A DNA stretch of 64,000 nt. It comes from Nocardia coubleae NBRC 108252. GTDB taxonomy: Bacteria > Actinomycetota > Actinomycetes > Mycobacteriales > Mycobacteriaceae. The DNA is taken from assembly GCF_001612805.1 (NCBI RefSeq), contig NZ_BDBD01000008.1, positions 62,001 to 126,000 of the forward strand, given 5' to 3'. The position numbers were made by a program, and so were the translations under genes. Under the pieces are notes generated by a model that was not told the DNA's origin, made no database searches, and worked only from the letters and a program-made list of their open reading frames with translations. Below, piece by piece: positions 52,598 to 61,721 of this stretch; the stretch's first letter is position 1, and each line of letters begins with the position of its first letter.

Positions 52598-53956
52598 TCA
52601 ATTCCAGGTGTCTTCGAGCATGCGCGGTTTGCAGGCCTGCCAGGCGCCGGTGAGCAACACACCGAGCGCGACGAGCAGCAGACCGAACGGGGCGAGCCAG
52701 CCACCGGTGGCGGTGTGCAGGATGCCGAACAGCAGCGGACCCACACAGGCGACGACGTAACCGACACCCTGGGTGAATCCGGACAGCGCCGCCGAACCCT
52801 GCGGTGTGCGGGTACGCAGGTTGATCAAAGTCAGCGCCATCGGGAAGGTGCTCGGGCCGAGGCCGAGCAGCACCACCCACAGCAGCGGCGCGCTCATCGG
52901 CGCGATCAGCAGACCCGCGAAAGCGATGACGAACAGCACCATGCACGCGACGACGACAGGGAACGGGTTGCGCATGCGCGAGACGACGGTCGGCGCACCG
53001 AGCGCGGGGATCAGGCCGATCAGCGCGAACAGCGCGACCATGTTGCCGCCGAAGGCGGCGCTCGCGCCCGCGTCGGCCAGGATGGTCGGCAGCCAGGTGA
53101 ACATGGCGTAGGTGGTGAGCGAGGTCATGCCGAACATGCCCGCCATGCCCCAGGCCACCGGGGAACGCCACACTTTGCCTGTGGCCGTCGGTGTTTCGGA
53201 CGGCAGCGCGGTGGTGTCGGCCTTGTCGCGGCCGCGGCGGTCACGCAGGACGACCAGCCACGGCACCGCCGCGGCGAAACCGACGAGCGCCCACACGCCC
53301 ATCGAGATGCGCCACCCGTGCGCCTCGGCCAGCGGCACCGCGACGAACGCGGGAATGACCGTGCTCAGCTGCACCATCACGATGTAGAGCGAGGAGATCG
53401 ACGCCAGCCGATCGGCGAAATACCGCTTGACCAGCGGCGGAATCACCACATTGCCGATACCCATGCCGAGCAGCGCCACCCCGGACAAGGCGAGCAGCTC
53501 GCCGGTGCCGGAAGAGAACACGCGGGCGAGCGAACCGAATCCGGCCAGCAGCATCGCCAGCAGAACCGTGCGCTCCAGCCCGAAACGCCGCACCGCGAAC
53601 GGGGTGACCAGCCCGGCGACGCCGAACATCGCGGTCGGCAGCATGCCGAACACACCGACGATGGCGGTGCCGTACCCGATGTCGTCACCGATCTGCTCGG
53701 CCAGCGGGCTGAACGCGGTGACGGCGGCACGCAGGGTGAGCGCCGACATGATGATGGCCGCGAGAACCAGCAGCCGTCCCTCGATCAGCGACCGACGGGT
53801 GAGCTGCTCGGACTCCGCCTGATCGACCTCGGCGGGCGGATTCGGGAGCGCACTCCCACCATCGACCGCATCCCATCGACCATCGACCTGCCCATCCACA
53901 GGGGTGAGCCGGGTCAAGGTTTCGGAGGAGGGCGGAGGAGTCACAGACGAAATCAT
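52598..53956 (-). CDS. MFS transporter, CynX/NimT type
   Basis: A 452-residue transporter with a 55-residue polar N-terminal extension followed by 12 hydrophobic segments. The sequence after the first helices, SALTLRAAVTAFSPLAEQIGDD, is characteristic of the cyanate/nitroimidazole (CynX/NimT) MFS branch. Conserved GIGNVVIPPLVKRYF follows. It would export or import a small organic anion. It is divergent from the GntR regulator gene with under 90 nt between, suggesting repression by that protein. Confidence 0.82.
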   Translation of the reverse strand: MISSVTPPPSSETLTRLTPVDGQVDGRWDAVDGGSALPNPPAEVDQAESEQLTRRSLIEGRLLVLAAIIMSALTLRAAVTAFSPLAEQIGDDIGYGTAIVGVFGMLPTAMFGVAGLVTPFAVRRFGLERTVLLAMLLAGFGSLARVFSSGTGELLALSGVALLGMGIGNVVIPPLVKRYFADRLASISSLYIVMVQLSTVIPAFVAVPLAEAHGWRISMGVWALVGFAAAVPWLVVLRDRRGRDKADTTALPSETPTATGKVWRSPVAWGMAGMFGMTSLTTYAMFTWLPTILADAGASAAFGGNMVALFALIGLIPALGAPTVVSRMRNPFPVVVACMVLFVIAFAGLLIAPMSAPLLWVVLLGLGPSTFPMALTLINLRTRTPQGSAALSGFTQGVGYVVACVGPLLFGILHTATGGWLAPFGLLLVALGVLLTGAWQACKPRMLEDTWN

Positions 53957-54043
53957 AGGATGACCCGATGATCGATGCCAGCAAATGTGAGCGACAAGTC
54001 AGGCTCGAGTACCGGCCTGCCGCTTTGCCTTACGCTGGCTCAC

Positions 54044-54715
54044 GTGCAACCCGTCCGGCGCTCCAGCCTCATCGCCCAGGTGACCGAACAACTGCGCGCC
54101 GAAATCCGGTCGGGCCGTTGGCCGGTCGGCGGCCGTATCCCCACCGAACCCGAACTCACCGAACTCACCGGCACCGGCCGCAATACCGTGCGTGAAGCCG
54201 TGCAGGCCCTGGTCCACGCGGGCATGCTCGAGCGCCGCCAGGGTTCGGGCACCTACGTGATCGCCACCTCAGAGGTGGGCGGCACGCTCGGCAAGTACTT
54301 CGCCGACGCCGAGGAACGCGACATCCTCGAATTGCGCCAGGCGCTCGACACCACCGCCGCGGGCTTGGCCGCGCGTCGCCGCGACGACACCGATATCGCC
54401 AACCTGCGCCGCCTGCTCGCCGAACGCAACGACCGCGACTGGACCAAACCCGACCCGGTGGCCATCGCCGCCGATGTGGAATTGCACCGCGCGATCGTCG
54501 TCGCCAGCCACAACGCCGTGTACCTGGAGTTCTACGACTCGCTGCTGCCGGTGATCGAGCAGGTGATCCACGCGCGCACCGCCAAATCCGACGACGCCTA
54601 CGACAGCGAGCACATCGAACTGGTGCAGGCGGTCATCGACGGCGACGCCGACCGCGCGATGCAGGCCGCGCGCTGCTTCCTCGGCTCGCTCATCGCCGAG
54701 TACCCAGACCGCTGA
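54044..54715 (+). CDS. GntR-family regulator, FadR/FCD type
   Basis: About 223 residues. The winged helix-turn-helix covers residues 10-70 (IPTEPELTELTGTGRNTVREAVQALVHAGML). The C-terminal FCD domain is helical with metal-site residues in ELRQALD, ELHRAIVVASHN and HIELVQAVIDGD. GTG 54044 is favoured: TACGCT (54031-54036) is 7 nt upstream, giving a leaderless mRNA; the in-frame upstream ATG (53975) would add a poorly conserved 23 residues. The likely target is the divergent MFS gene. Confidence 0.85.
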   Translation: MQPVRRSSLIAQVTEQLRAEIRSGRWPVGGRIPTEPELTELTGTGRNTVREAVQALVHAGMLERRQGSGTYVIATSEVGGTLGKYFADAEERDILELRQALDTTAAGLAARRRDDTDIANLRRLLAERNDRDWTKPDPVAIAADVELHRAIVVASHNAVYLEFYDSLLPVIEQVIHARTAKSDDAYDSEHIELVQAVIDGDADRAMQAARCFLGSLIAEYPDR

Positions 54716-54725
54716 GTTTCGCCGG

Positions 54726-54741
54726 GTAACCGAGCTGTCAC
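54726..54741 (+). promoter_or_regulatory. possible GlnR half-sites before the second narK
   Basis: GTAAC-n6-GTCAC, i.e. AC-n9-AC, the minimal GlnR spacing described in Mycobacterium. It lies 125 bp before the narK ATG. Two more GTCAC words follow at 54782 and 54798 but with a 16-bp period. Weaker than the box upstream of the first narK. Confidence 0.35.
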
Positions 54742-54865
54742 CCCGACGGGAATCGCGCGGTGAGCCCGAGTTGGCTCGAATGTCACCTGAGGCCATTGTC
54801 ACGCAACAACCGGCTTCTACCGTTTCTCTCGACACCGCATCACGCGCCCGATCGAGAGGAAGCCG

Positions 54866-56347
54866 ATGACCGCAATCGCCGCCACCGGCCAGACGACAGA
54901 CACCGCGTCGTTCGAATATGAGAAGAAGGGCCGCTGGCTCACCCAGTGGGAGCCCGACAATCCGAAATTCTGGGAATCGGGCGGTGAGAAGACCGCCAAG
55001 AAGAACCTGTGGTTCTCGGTGTTCGCCGAGAACCTCGGCTTCAGCGTCTGGGTCCTGTTCGGTTCCATCGTCACCGCCATGGGCGCCGCGGGCTTCACGT
55101 TCCTGGACGGCCTCGGCAAGGGGAACCCGACCGCCGTCGCCAACGCCCTGCTGCTGACCTCGGTGCCCACCCTGGTCGGCGCCACCCTGCGCATCCCCTA
55201 CACCTTCGCCGTCCCCAAGTTCGGCGGTCGGGCCTTCACCGCCTTCAGCGCGGGCATGCTCCTGTTCCCGACGCTGGGCCTGGCGTACTTCGTCAACCAG
55301 CCGGGCACCCCGATGTGGGTGTTCCTGCTGCTGGCCGCGCTCGCCGGTGTCGGCGGCGGCAACTTCTCGTCGTCGATGGCCAACATCTCGTTCTTCTTCC
55401 CCGAGGGCAAGAAGGGCGCCGCGCTCGGCATCAACGCCGCGGGCGGCAATCTCGGTGTGGCACAGACACAATTGGCCGCACCGCTGCTGATCACGCTCGG
55501 CACGCACCTGTTGGCCAAGGACGCCGCGGGCTACCGGTTCGGCCTCACCCTCGCCATCCTGGTCTGGGTGCCGTTCATCCTGATCGCCGCGTTCGGGGCG
55601 CTGCGCTACATGGACTCGATCACCTCGGCCAAGGCCGACGGCAAGTCCTACAAGCTGGCACTGACCAACCCGCACACCTGGATCATGTCGTTCCTCTACA
55701 TCGGCACCTTCGGTTCGTTCATCGGCTTCTCGTTCGCCTTCCCGACCCTGATCAAGGCCAACTTCCCGCACCTGACCCAGATCGGCTGGATCAGCACGGT
55801 CGGTAACCTCGCCTTCCTCGGTGCCCTCGTCGGGTCGTTCAGCCGCCCGGTCGGCGGGTGGATCTCCGACAAGGTCGGCGGCGCGCGCATCACGGTGATG
55901 GTCTTCACCGGAATGGCTGTGGCGGTCGCGTTGATCATGACCGCGCTGTCGATGAAGAGCTTCCCGCTCTACCTCGCCGCGTTCCTGCTGCTGTTCGTGC
56001 TCACCGGTGTCGGCAACGGCTCGACCTACCGGATGATCCCGTCGATCTTCGGCGCCACCGCCAAGAAGTACGCCGCCGAACACGGCATGCAGCTCACCGA
56101 GGCCCAGGCATCGGCACGTCGTCAGGCCGGCGCCGCGATCGGCGTGATCGGGGCCGTCGGCGCCTTCGGCGGATTCATCCTGCAACAGGCACTTCGCCTG
56201 TCCAACATCAACTTCGGCTCCATGGCCCCCGCCTTCTGGGCCTACGCCGTCGCCTTCGTCGTCATGGCGGGCGTCACCTGGTGGTGCTACCTGCGCACCT
56301 CCTTCGCCACCGACAAGGTCCCGTCCCTGGCCTACGCCAACGTCTGA
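54866..56347 (+). CDS. second NarK-family nitrate/nitrite transporter
   Basis: A 493-residue MFS protein related to the narK at 50.9-52.3 kb but clearly diverged. Both share W.P(D/E)...FW and the early KNL.FSV.AE..GFSVW stretch, GGGNFSSSMANISFFFP, AAGGNLGVAQTQL and GVGNGSTYRMIPSIF. ATG 54866 has GAGAGGA 6 nt upstream. It stands alone, followed by a strong terminator. It is probably a nitrate/nitrite antiporter or nitrite exporter paired with NarGHJI, while the other serves NirBD; that split is inference. Confidence 0.9.
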   Translation: MTAIAATGQTTDTASFEYEKKGRWLTQWEPDNPKFWESGGEKTAKKNLWFSVFAENLGFSVWVLFGSIVTAMGAAGFTFLDGLGKGNPTAVANALLLTSVPTLVGATLRIPYTFAVPKFGGRAFTAFSAGMLLFPTLGLAYFVNQPGTPMWVFLLLAALAGVGGGNFSSSMANISFFFPEGKKGAALGINAAGGNLGVAQTQLAAPLLITLGTHLLAKDAAGYRFGLTLAILVWVPFILIAAFGALRYMDSITSAKADGKSYKLALTNPHTWIMSFLYIGTFGSFIGFSFAFPTLIKANFPHLTQIGWISTVGNLAFLGALVGSFSRPVGGWISDKVGGARITVMVFTGMAVAVALIMTALSMKSFPLYLAAFLLLFVLTGVGNGSTYRMIPSIFGATAKKYAAEHGMQLTEAQASARRQAGAAIGVIGAVGAFGGFILQQALRLSNINFGSMAPAFWAYAVAFVVMAGVTWWCYLRTSFATDKVPSLAYANV

Positions 56348-56353
56348 CACCAC

Positions 56354-56392
56354 GAAAGCCGCGCCCGGAATCCCCGACCGGGCGCGGCTTTC
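56354..56392. terminator. bidirectional hairpin terminator
   Basis: A perfect 15-bp inverted repeat GAAAGCCGCGCCCGG / CCGGGCGCGGCTTTC with a 9-nt loop, between the convergent second narK (ends 56347) and TIGR02569 gene (ends 56403). Confidence 0.8.
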
Positions 56393-56402
56393 GGCATTTC
56401 TG

Positions 56403-57263
56403 TTACAGGACCAGGCGGACCATATCGGCCGTGCGGGCAAGACCCGGAAAGGCTTCCGGGGTGGAGCGGGGATGCAGGGCGTGCACGGCGAGGCGAAAGA
56501 TCAAGGCGCGCAACAGCATCTGTGGCCATTCGGGCAGGCTGGACCAGCGTTCCAGGAGGCCGTCGTCACCGCCGCCCCAGGCCAGGGCATCGACGACGAC
56601 CACACCCGCCGCCCAGGAGGCCGGGCGCCAGTACGGGGTGATGTCGGTGAGGCCGGGGGCGTGGGTGCCGGAGAACAGGACCGTGCCGAACAGGTCGCCG
56701 TGGACGAGCTGGTCGGGGCTGCGGACCGGTTTGCGCAGAGTGGCCAACTGGCCGATCAGTTCCAGGCTGCGTTGGCCGTCGGGGGTCGCGGTGAGGGGGA
56801 CGCCGCCCGCGCGCAGGGTGCGCAGCGGCACCGATTCCCAGGCGGCGCGGTCGGCGGCGACGAACACATCCACATCCACCCACGGCGCGACGGGCGGCTG
56901 CACCAGGAAACGCGGGCGCTCCAATTGTGCTGTCGCCTTGTGTAATCGCAGCGACACCGACACCACCTCGTCGTGGCGGGGTTCGGGGGCGCCGTCGATG
57001 AAGGTGTCGGCACGCCAGCCCGACACCACGTAGCGGCCGTCGGTGGCACGCACCGGACGCGCGACGCGCACACCGTCGACGGCTAGGGTTTCGCGCACCT
57101 TGGCCGACCACGCCGCGCGGGCGTGATCGGCCACCGGGCTCAGCACCACATCGCCGAGCCGCCAGCCACCGTCCCAGTCACCGAGGGAGACCGGCGTCAC
57201 TTCGCGAAGACCGAATGTGGCCCGCACATGCTCGGGTGGTTCGACTGAAGTCACTGACGTCAC
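56403..57263 (-). CDS. TIGR02569 family protein (Rv3205c-like)
   Basis: A 286-residue protein of an actinobacterial family of unknown function, faintly like aminoglycoside phosphotransferases: LVHGDLFGTVLF resembles the catalytic loop HGD and DITPYW the following acidic motif. Typical N-terminus WDGGWRLGDVVLSPVADHARAAW is present. GTG 57263 is preceded at 6 nt by TACGGT (minus strand), suggesting a leaderless message. In M. tuberculosis the homologue lies directly beside moeZ, as here. Confidence 0.82.
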   Translation of the reverse strand: MTSVTSVEPPEHVRATFGLREVTPVSLGDWDGGWRLGDVVLSPVADHARAAWSAKVRETLAVDGVRVARPVRATDGRYVVSGWRADTFIDGAPEPRHDEVVSVSLRLHKATAQLERPRFLVQPPVAPWVDVDVFVAADRAAWESVPLRTLRAGGVPLTATPDGQRSLELIGQLATLRKPVRSPDQLVHGDLFGTVLFSGTHAPGLTDITPYWRPASWAAGVVVVDALAWGGGDDGLLERWSSLPEWPQMLLRALIFRLAVHALHPRSTPEAFPGLARTADMVRLVL

Positions 57264-57362
57264 GGCCGTACCGTAACCCTGAGGACGCGTCAACAGCCCG
57301 AAGGCACGCTGGCACGCGACCCCATTGCGACCTCCCCGCAATCAACGGCGGACCGGTACGGA

Positions 57363-58544
57363 TCAGTACACGGGCAGCGACGGATCGACCTGCTTGGCCC
57401 ACGCGACCACGCCGCCCTGCAGGTGCGTGGCGTCGGCGAAACCGGCGCGCTTGAGCGCGGCCAGCGCCTCGGCCGAGCGGATCCCGGTCTTGCAGTGCAA
57501 CACGATCGGCTTGTTCTGCGGCAGCTCCGAGAGCGCCTCACCGGAGAGGATGCGGTCCTTGGGGATCAGCGTCGCACCGTCGATGTGCACGATGTCCCAC
57601 TCCACCGGCTCACGCACGTCGATGAGTTCGACCTTGTCGGCGTCGAGCAGGTCCTTCAGCTCGGCGGCGGTGACGGTCGACCCGGCGGCGGCGGCCTGGC
57701 CCTCCTCCGACACCACACCGCAGAACGCCTCGTAGTCGATCAGTTCGGTGATCGGCTGGCGTTCCGGATCGCGGCGCAGCTTGATGGTGCGGTAGTTCAT
57801 GTCCAGTGCGTCGTAGACCATCAGACGGCCCAGCAGCGTCTCACCGATGCCGGTGATGAGCTTGATCGCCTCGGTCACCATCACCGAACCGATCGACGCG
57901 CACAGCACGCCGAGCACGCCGCCTTCGGCGCAGGACGGGACCATGCCCGGCGGCGGGGCCTCCGGGTACAGGTCGCGGTAGTTGATGCCACGCCCGTCGG
58001 GCGCGTCCTCCCAGAACACCGACACCTGGCCCTCGAAGCGGTAGATCGAGCCCCACACGTAGGGCTTGCCCGCGAGGACGGCGGCGTCGTTGACCAGGTA
58101 GCGGGTGGCGAAGTTGTCGGTGCCGTCGACGATCAGGTCGTACTCGCGGAACAGCTCGACGGCGTTGTCGGGTTCAAGGCGGATCTTGTGCAGCCGCACG
58201 TCGATTCCCGAATTGATCTCGAGGATCGAATCGCGGGCGCTGTCGGCCTTGGACCGGCCGATGTCGGACTCGCCGTGGATGACCTGGCGCTGCAGGTTCG
58301 ACATGTCGACCTCGTCGAACTCGACGATCCCGAGCGTGCCGACGCCCGCGGCGGCCAGATACAGCAGGGCGGGCGACCCGAGACCTCCCGCGCCGATCAC
58401 GAGCACCTTGGCGTTCTTCAACCGTTTCTGACCGTCGACACCGAGATCGGGGATGATCAGGTGGCGGCTGTACCGCGCGACCTCATCTTTGGTCAGTTCC
58501 GCCGCAGGCTCGACGAGCGGCGGCAGGGACCCGTTGAAAGACAC
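57363..58544 (-). CDS. moeZ: adenylyltransferase/sulfurtransferase MoeZ
   Basis: A 393-residue protein. The MoeB/ThiF-like domain has the nucleotide site GAGGLGSPALLYLAAAG and NLQRQVIHGESDIG. The C-terminal rhodanese domain has its catalytic Cys in LHCKTGIRSAEAL. It adenylates and thiolates sulfur-carrier proteins such as MoaD (Moco), CysO and others. The zinc Cys pairs of MoeB (CxxC) are absent, as usual for MoeZ. GTG 58544 is set by GGAG upstream and family length. It links the nar genes to sulfur transfer for Moco. Confidence 0.93.
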   Translation of the reverse strand: MSFNGSLPPLVEPAAELTKDEVARYSRHLIIPDLGVDGQKRLKNAKVLVIGAGGLGSPALLYLAAAGVGTLGIVEFDEVDMSNLQRQVIHGESDIGRSKADSARDSILEINSGIDVRLHKIRLEPDNAVELFREYDLIVDGTDNFATRYLVNDAAVLAGKPYVWGSIYRFEGQVSVFWEDAPDGRGINYRDLYPEAPPPGMVPSCAEGGVLGVLCASIGSVMVTEAIKLITGIGETLLGRLMVYDALDMNYRTIKLRRDPERQPITELIDYEAFCGVVSEEGQAAAAGSTVTAAELKDLLDADKVELIDVREPVEWDIVHIDGATLIPKDRILSGEALSELPQNKPIVLHCKTGIRSAEALAALKRAGFADATHLQGGVVAWAKQVDPSLPVY

Positions 58545-58743
58545 CTTCGGAACTCCGTTTCTTTGGCGGCTGGCGCCGCGGGTTTGCGGCCTGTTCCCTT
58601 GATCTTCCCTCCCGCCGGGCACTCCTTCGTCGCACCCTCTGGTCAGTCCAGATCAAGGCGGCCGCAAACCGATGGCCGTGTGTATCTACAACACTGACCG
58701 CCGTACTGTTCTTCCCGCCCATGGTCTCGCACCGGCGGAGTTC

Positions 58744-59835
58744 TCAGCCGCGCGGGTACGGCCAGGGATTGAAGCGGCAGGTCTTGCCGTCGGGCGGGAC
58801 CACACCGTGCGGGTCGAGCAGGGCGATGTCGTTGTTCTTGGTGCCGAAGGTCTGCTGCATCATGATCGGCGCCAGGCCGCCCTCGGTCTCGCACGGCTGA
58901 TGACCGTGGTAGCCGATGGCGTGGCCGACCTCGTGGTTGACGAGGTACTGCCGGTAGGAACCGATGTCGCCGTCGAAGGCGAGCGCGCCGCGCACCCAGC
59001 GGGCCTCCGACAGCACCACCCGGTCGATGCTCGCGTTGTAACACGACGAGTCGATGGGGATCTCGAATCCACAAGCGGCGCGGGTGCTTTCGCGGGAGGT
59101 GAGCGAGAGCCGGAAGTCGGGTTCGCCGACGTCGATGCGCTGGAACCCGAACTTGGGGTCCTTGGTCCAGCTCTTGGGGTTGGCCAGGGTGGTCTCCACC
59201 ATCTTGGCCACGGCCACGTCACCACCGTAGGCCGAGGTGTCGATGCCGTCCTCCACCTCGACGGTGTAGCGGAACACCCGCTCGGTGCCCACCCCGACCT
59301 GTGGGCCAGTGCCCGGCACCACATGCCAGGTGCCCGCGCCGCGCTCGACGAACGCGCCGCCCTCGGGGAGCGCGCCGAGCGGCAGATCGGCGGGAAACTT
59401 CCCGTCGCCGGGCGGCGCGCCGATGATGCCGGACTGGGCGACGTTCGGGCTCAACGCCCCGAACCCCGGGTCCGCCGGTGCGGGCTGCTTGGCCACGCGC
59501 AGCGCGTCGAAGATCACGAAAGCCGTCACCGCCAGCAACACCGGCAGCGCGTAGGCCCGCCACCCGTAGGTGGACACGAAGCGGCCGAGGGCGCTCTGCT
59601 TCTTGGCGTCGCGCTGTGGGCTGCGCGGCCTGCCGGTGTCGGCTTCGGTGGGATCCCAGCGTGCGCGGAGGGGCTGACGCGATCGGTCGGCCGGTTGGTA
59701 CAGCCCGAGGGGGTCGTAGACCTGCAGTTCCCGCCCTTCTGACTCCGAAGTCACTGAACCGGACTCGGTGGTTTGCGTGGGGCGAGCGACATCGCGCCCG
59801 CCGCCGGATGGTCGTTCCGGGCGGTCGGTCACCAC
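58744..59835 (-). CDS. DUF3152 protein, membrane-anchored zinc-peptidase-like
   Basis: A 363-residue protein. A polar cytoplasmic stretch of about 90 residues precedes a single membrane helix (AYALPVLLAVTAFVIFDAL), so the rest is outside. The DUF3152 domain carries HEVGHAIGYHGH, the HExxHxxGxxH zincin motif, and a Cys pair. It may be a metallopeptidase, yet no substrate is known. In M. tuberculosis Rv3207c is the homologue beside moeZ. The start may be GTG 59835 or 59832; GAGAAT is 5-6 nt upstream. Confidence 0.85.
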   Translation of the reverse strand: MVTDRPERPSGGGRDVARPTQTTESGSVTSESEGRELQVYDPLGLYQPADRSRQPLRARWDPTEADTGRPRSPQRDAKKQSALGRFVSTYGWRAYALPVLLAVTAFVIFDALRVAKQPAPADPGFGALSPNVAQSGIIGAPPGDGKFPADLPLGALPEGGAFVERGAGTWHVVPGTGPQVGVGTERVFRYTVEVEDGIDTSAYGGDVAVAKMVETTLANPKSWTKDPKFGFQRIDVGEPDFRLSLTSRESTRAACGFEIPIDSSCYNASIDRVVLSEARWVRGALAFDGDIGSYRQYLVNHEVGHAIGYHGHQPCETEGGLAPIMMQQTFGTKNNDIALLDPHGVVPPDGKTCRFNPWPYPRG

Positions 59836-60008
59836 ACCAGATTCTCACAGTGGCCAAATCGGTGACGCGGGTGGCCGGGGAAGATCCGCCGGTTACGGCC
59901 CGGCGAACGTTCCCGCCTGGTACTACATTTCCAGGGCGAAACTCTGGGGGAACACTGTGCGAGTATCGTTCGTGGGACATCGGGCGCACATTCGCCTGCC
60001 TGGTGTAG

Positions 60009-60695
<687 letters not shown>

Positions 60696-60705
60696 GTCAC
60701 AGACG

Positions 60706-60746
60706 AAAACGACCCGCCATCCCAGTGATGGCGGGTCGTTTCGTTT
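60706..60746. terminator. strong bidirectional terminator
   Basis: Arms AACGACCCGCCATC (60708-60721) and GATGGCGGGTCGTT (60727-60740) with a 5-nt loop, then TCGTTT. The AAAA run on the left side gives a T-run for the leftward transcript. It separates the convergent TetR and DUF3107 genes. Confidence 0.85.
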
Positions 60747-60754
60747 ACTGCGTC

Positions 60755-60982
60755 TTACACCGTGGCGAAGCCGACGCGGCCGACGGCCGGGGAACCGATC
60801 TCCACGTAGGCGACCTTCGCGGCCTGGATCAGGAACTTGCGGTTCTTGTCGTCGGTGAGCTTGACGACGCCACCGGAGCCGCTGAGGGCATCGGTCACCA
60901 GCGCCTCGATCTCGTCAGGGCTCTGCGAGCTGTTGATGACGAGCTCCCGAGGGCTATCCGAAATACCGATCTTGACCTCCAC
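60755..60982 (-). CDS. DUF3107 protein (TB9.4-like)
   Basis: A 75-residue protein, VEVKIGISDSPRELVINSSQSPDEIEALV at the start and AYVEIGSPAVGRVGF at the end, the pattern of the conserved actinobacterial DUF3107. GTG 60982 has GGAGG 6 nt upstream, which fixes the start. The homologue Rv3208A (TB9.4) has a comparable neighbourhood. Function unknown; a ubiquitin-like or AAA-associated role has been speculated but is not supported by this sequence alone. Confidence 0.88.
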   Translation of the reverse strand: MEVKIGISDSPRELVINSSQSPDEIEALVTDALSGSGGVVKLTDDKNRKFLIQAAKVAYVEIGSPAVGRVGFATV

Positions 60983-61087
60983 GGCCAACCTCCGAACGTA
61001 AGAGTCCTGTGTTGTCGAGTTCCAGGCTAATGCAGCCGTTCGGCCCCGGTGACACACCCGCCTGCGCTGTGAGCGAACGAGCGGGGA

Positions 61088-61621
61088 TCAGGGCTCGACG
61101 AGCTCGATCTCGAGTTCGATCTTGACCGTGTCCGACAGCATGCCCGGCATGGGGCCGCCGACACCGAAATCGGTGCGCTTGATGGCACCGGTCGCGGAGA
61201 AGCCGGCGTGGCGCGAGCCGTCGGGGAAGTCGCCGACGCCGCCCCACTCCACCTCGAGGGTGAGCGGCTTGGTGACGGTGCCGAGGGTGGCCTCGCCGGT
61301 GACGGTGAAGGTCTCGGCGATCCGGACCGGTTCGGTGGCGCGGAAGCTCAGGGTGGGACGGTTGGCGACGTCGAGGAAGTCGGCGTTGCGCACGTGGGCG
61401 TCGCGGTCGGCGTTGCCGGTGTCGAAGGAGTCCAGGTCGATGGTCGCGCCGATGGTGGCGGCACCGGATTCGTCGACAACGAACTCGGTCTCGAACCGGG
61501 TGAAGCCGCCGCGCACCTTGGCGATGCCGAGGTGGCGAACGGTGAACGAGACCGAGGAATGGCTGCGGTCGAGCGCCCAGGATCCGGCCTTCAGCTGCTG
61601 TGTCTGTGTCGAAGAAGTCAT
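61088..61621 (-). CDS. YceI-family lipocalin-like protein
   Basis: A 177-residue YceI protein. The start WALDRSHSSVSFTVRHLGIAKVRGGF is the family signature and the rest is an eight-stranded barrel that binds isoprenoid-type lipids in homologues. There is no signal peptide, so it is cytoplasmic here. It is divergent from the MmyB-type regulator with 100 nt between, a common arrangement where the regulator controls the YceI gene. Confidence 0.9.
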   Translation of the reverse strand: MTSSTQTQQLKAGSWALDRSHSSVSFTVRHLGIAKVRGGFTRFETEFVVDESGAATIGATIDLDSFDTGNADRDAHVRNADFLDVANRPTLSFRATEPVRIAETFTVTGEATLGTVTKPLTLEVEWGGVGDFPDGSRHAGFSATGAIKRTDFGVGGPMPGMLSDTVKIELEIELVEP

Positions 61622-61721
61622 GCGTCCAGCCTGACCGGACCGTGGTCCGTTAACCAGACCGCCGTTATCCTGGACCTGTCAGGGCCAGGCTGTCGGAGCC
61701 AGGACCAGGGAGGATGGAGCA

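Noticed and set aside
54269..56440. 723-codon frame on the minus strand opposite the second narK
   Set aside because: Antisense shadow of a real transporter; composition is Arg/Gly/Glu repeats without fold.
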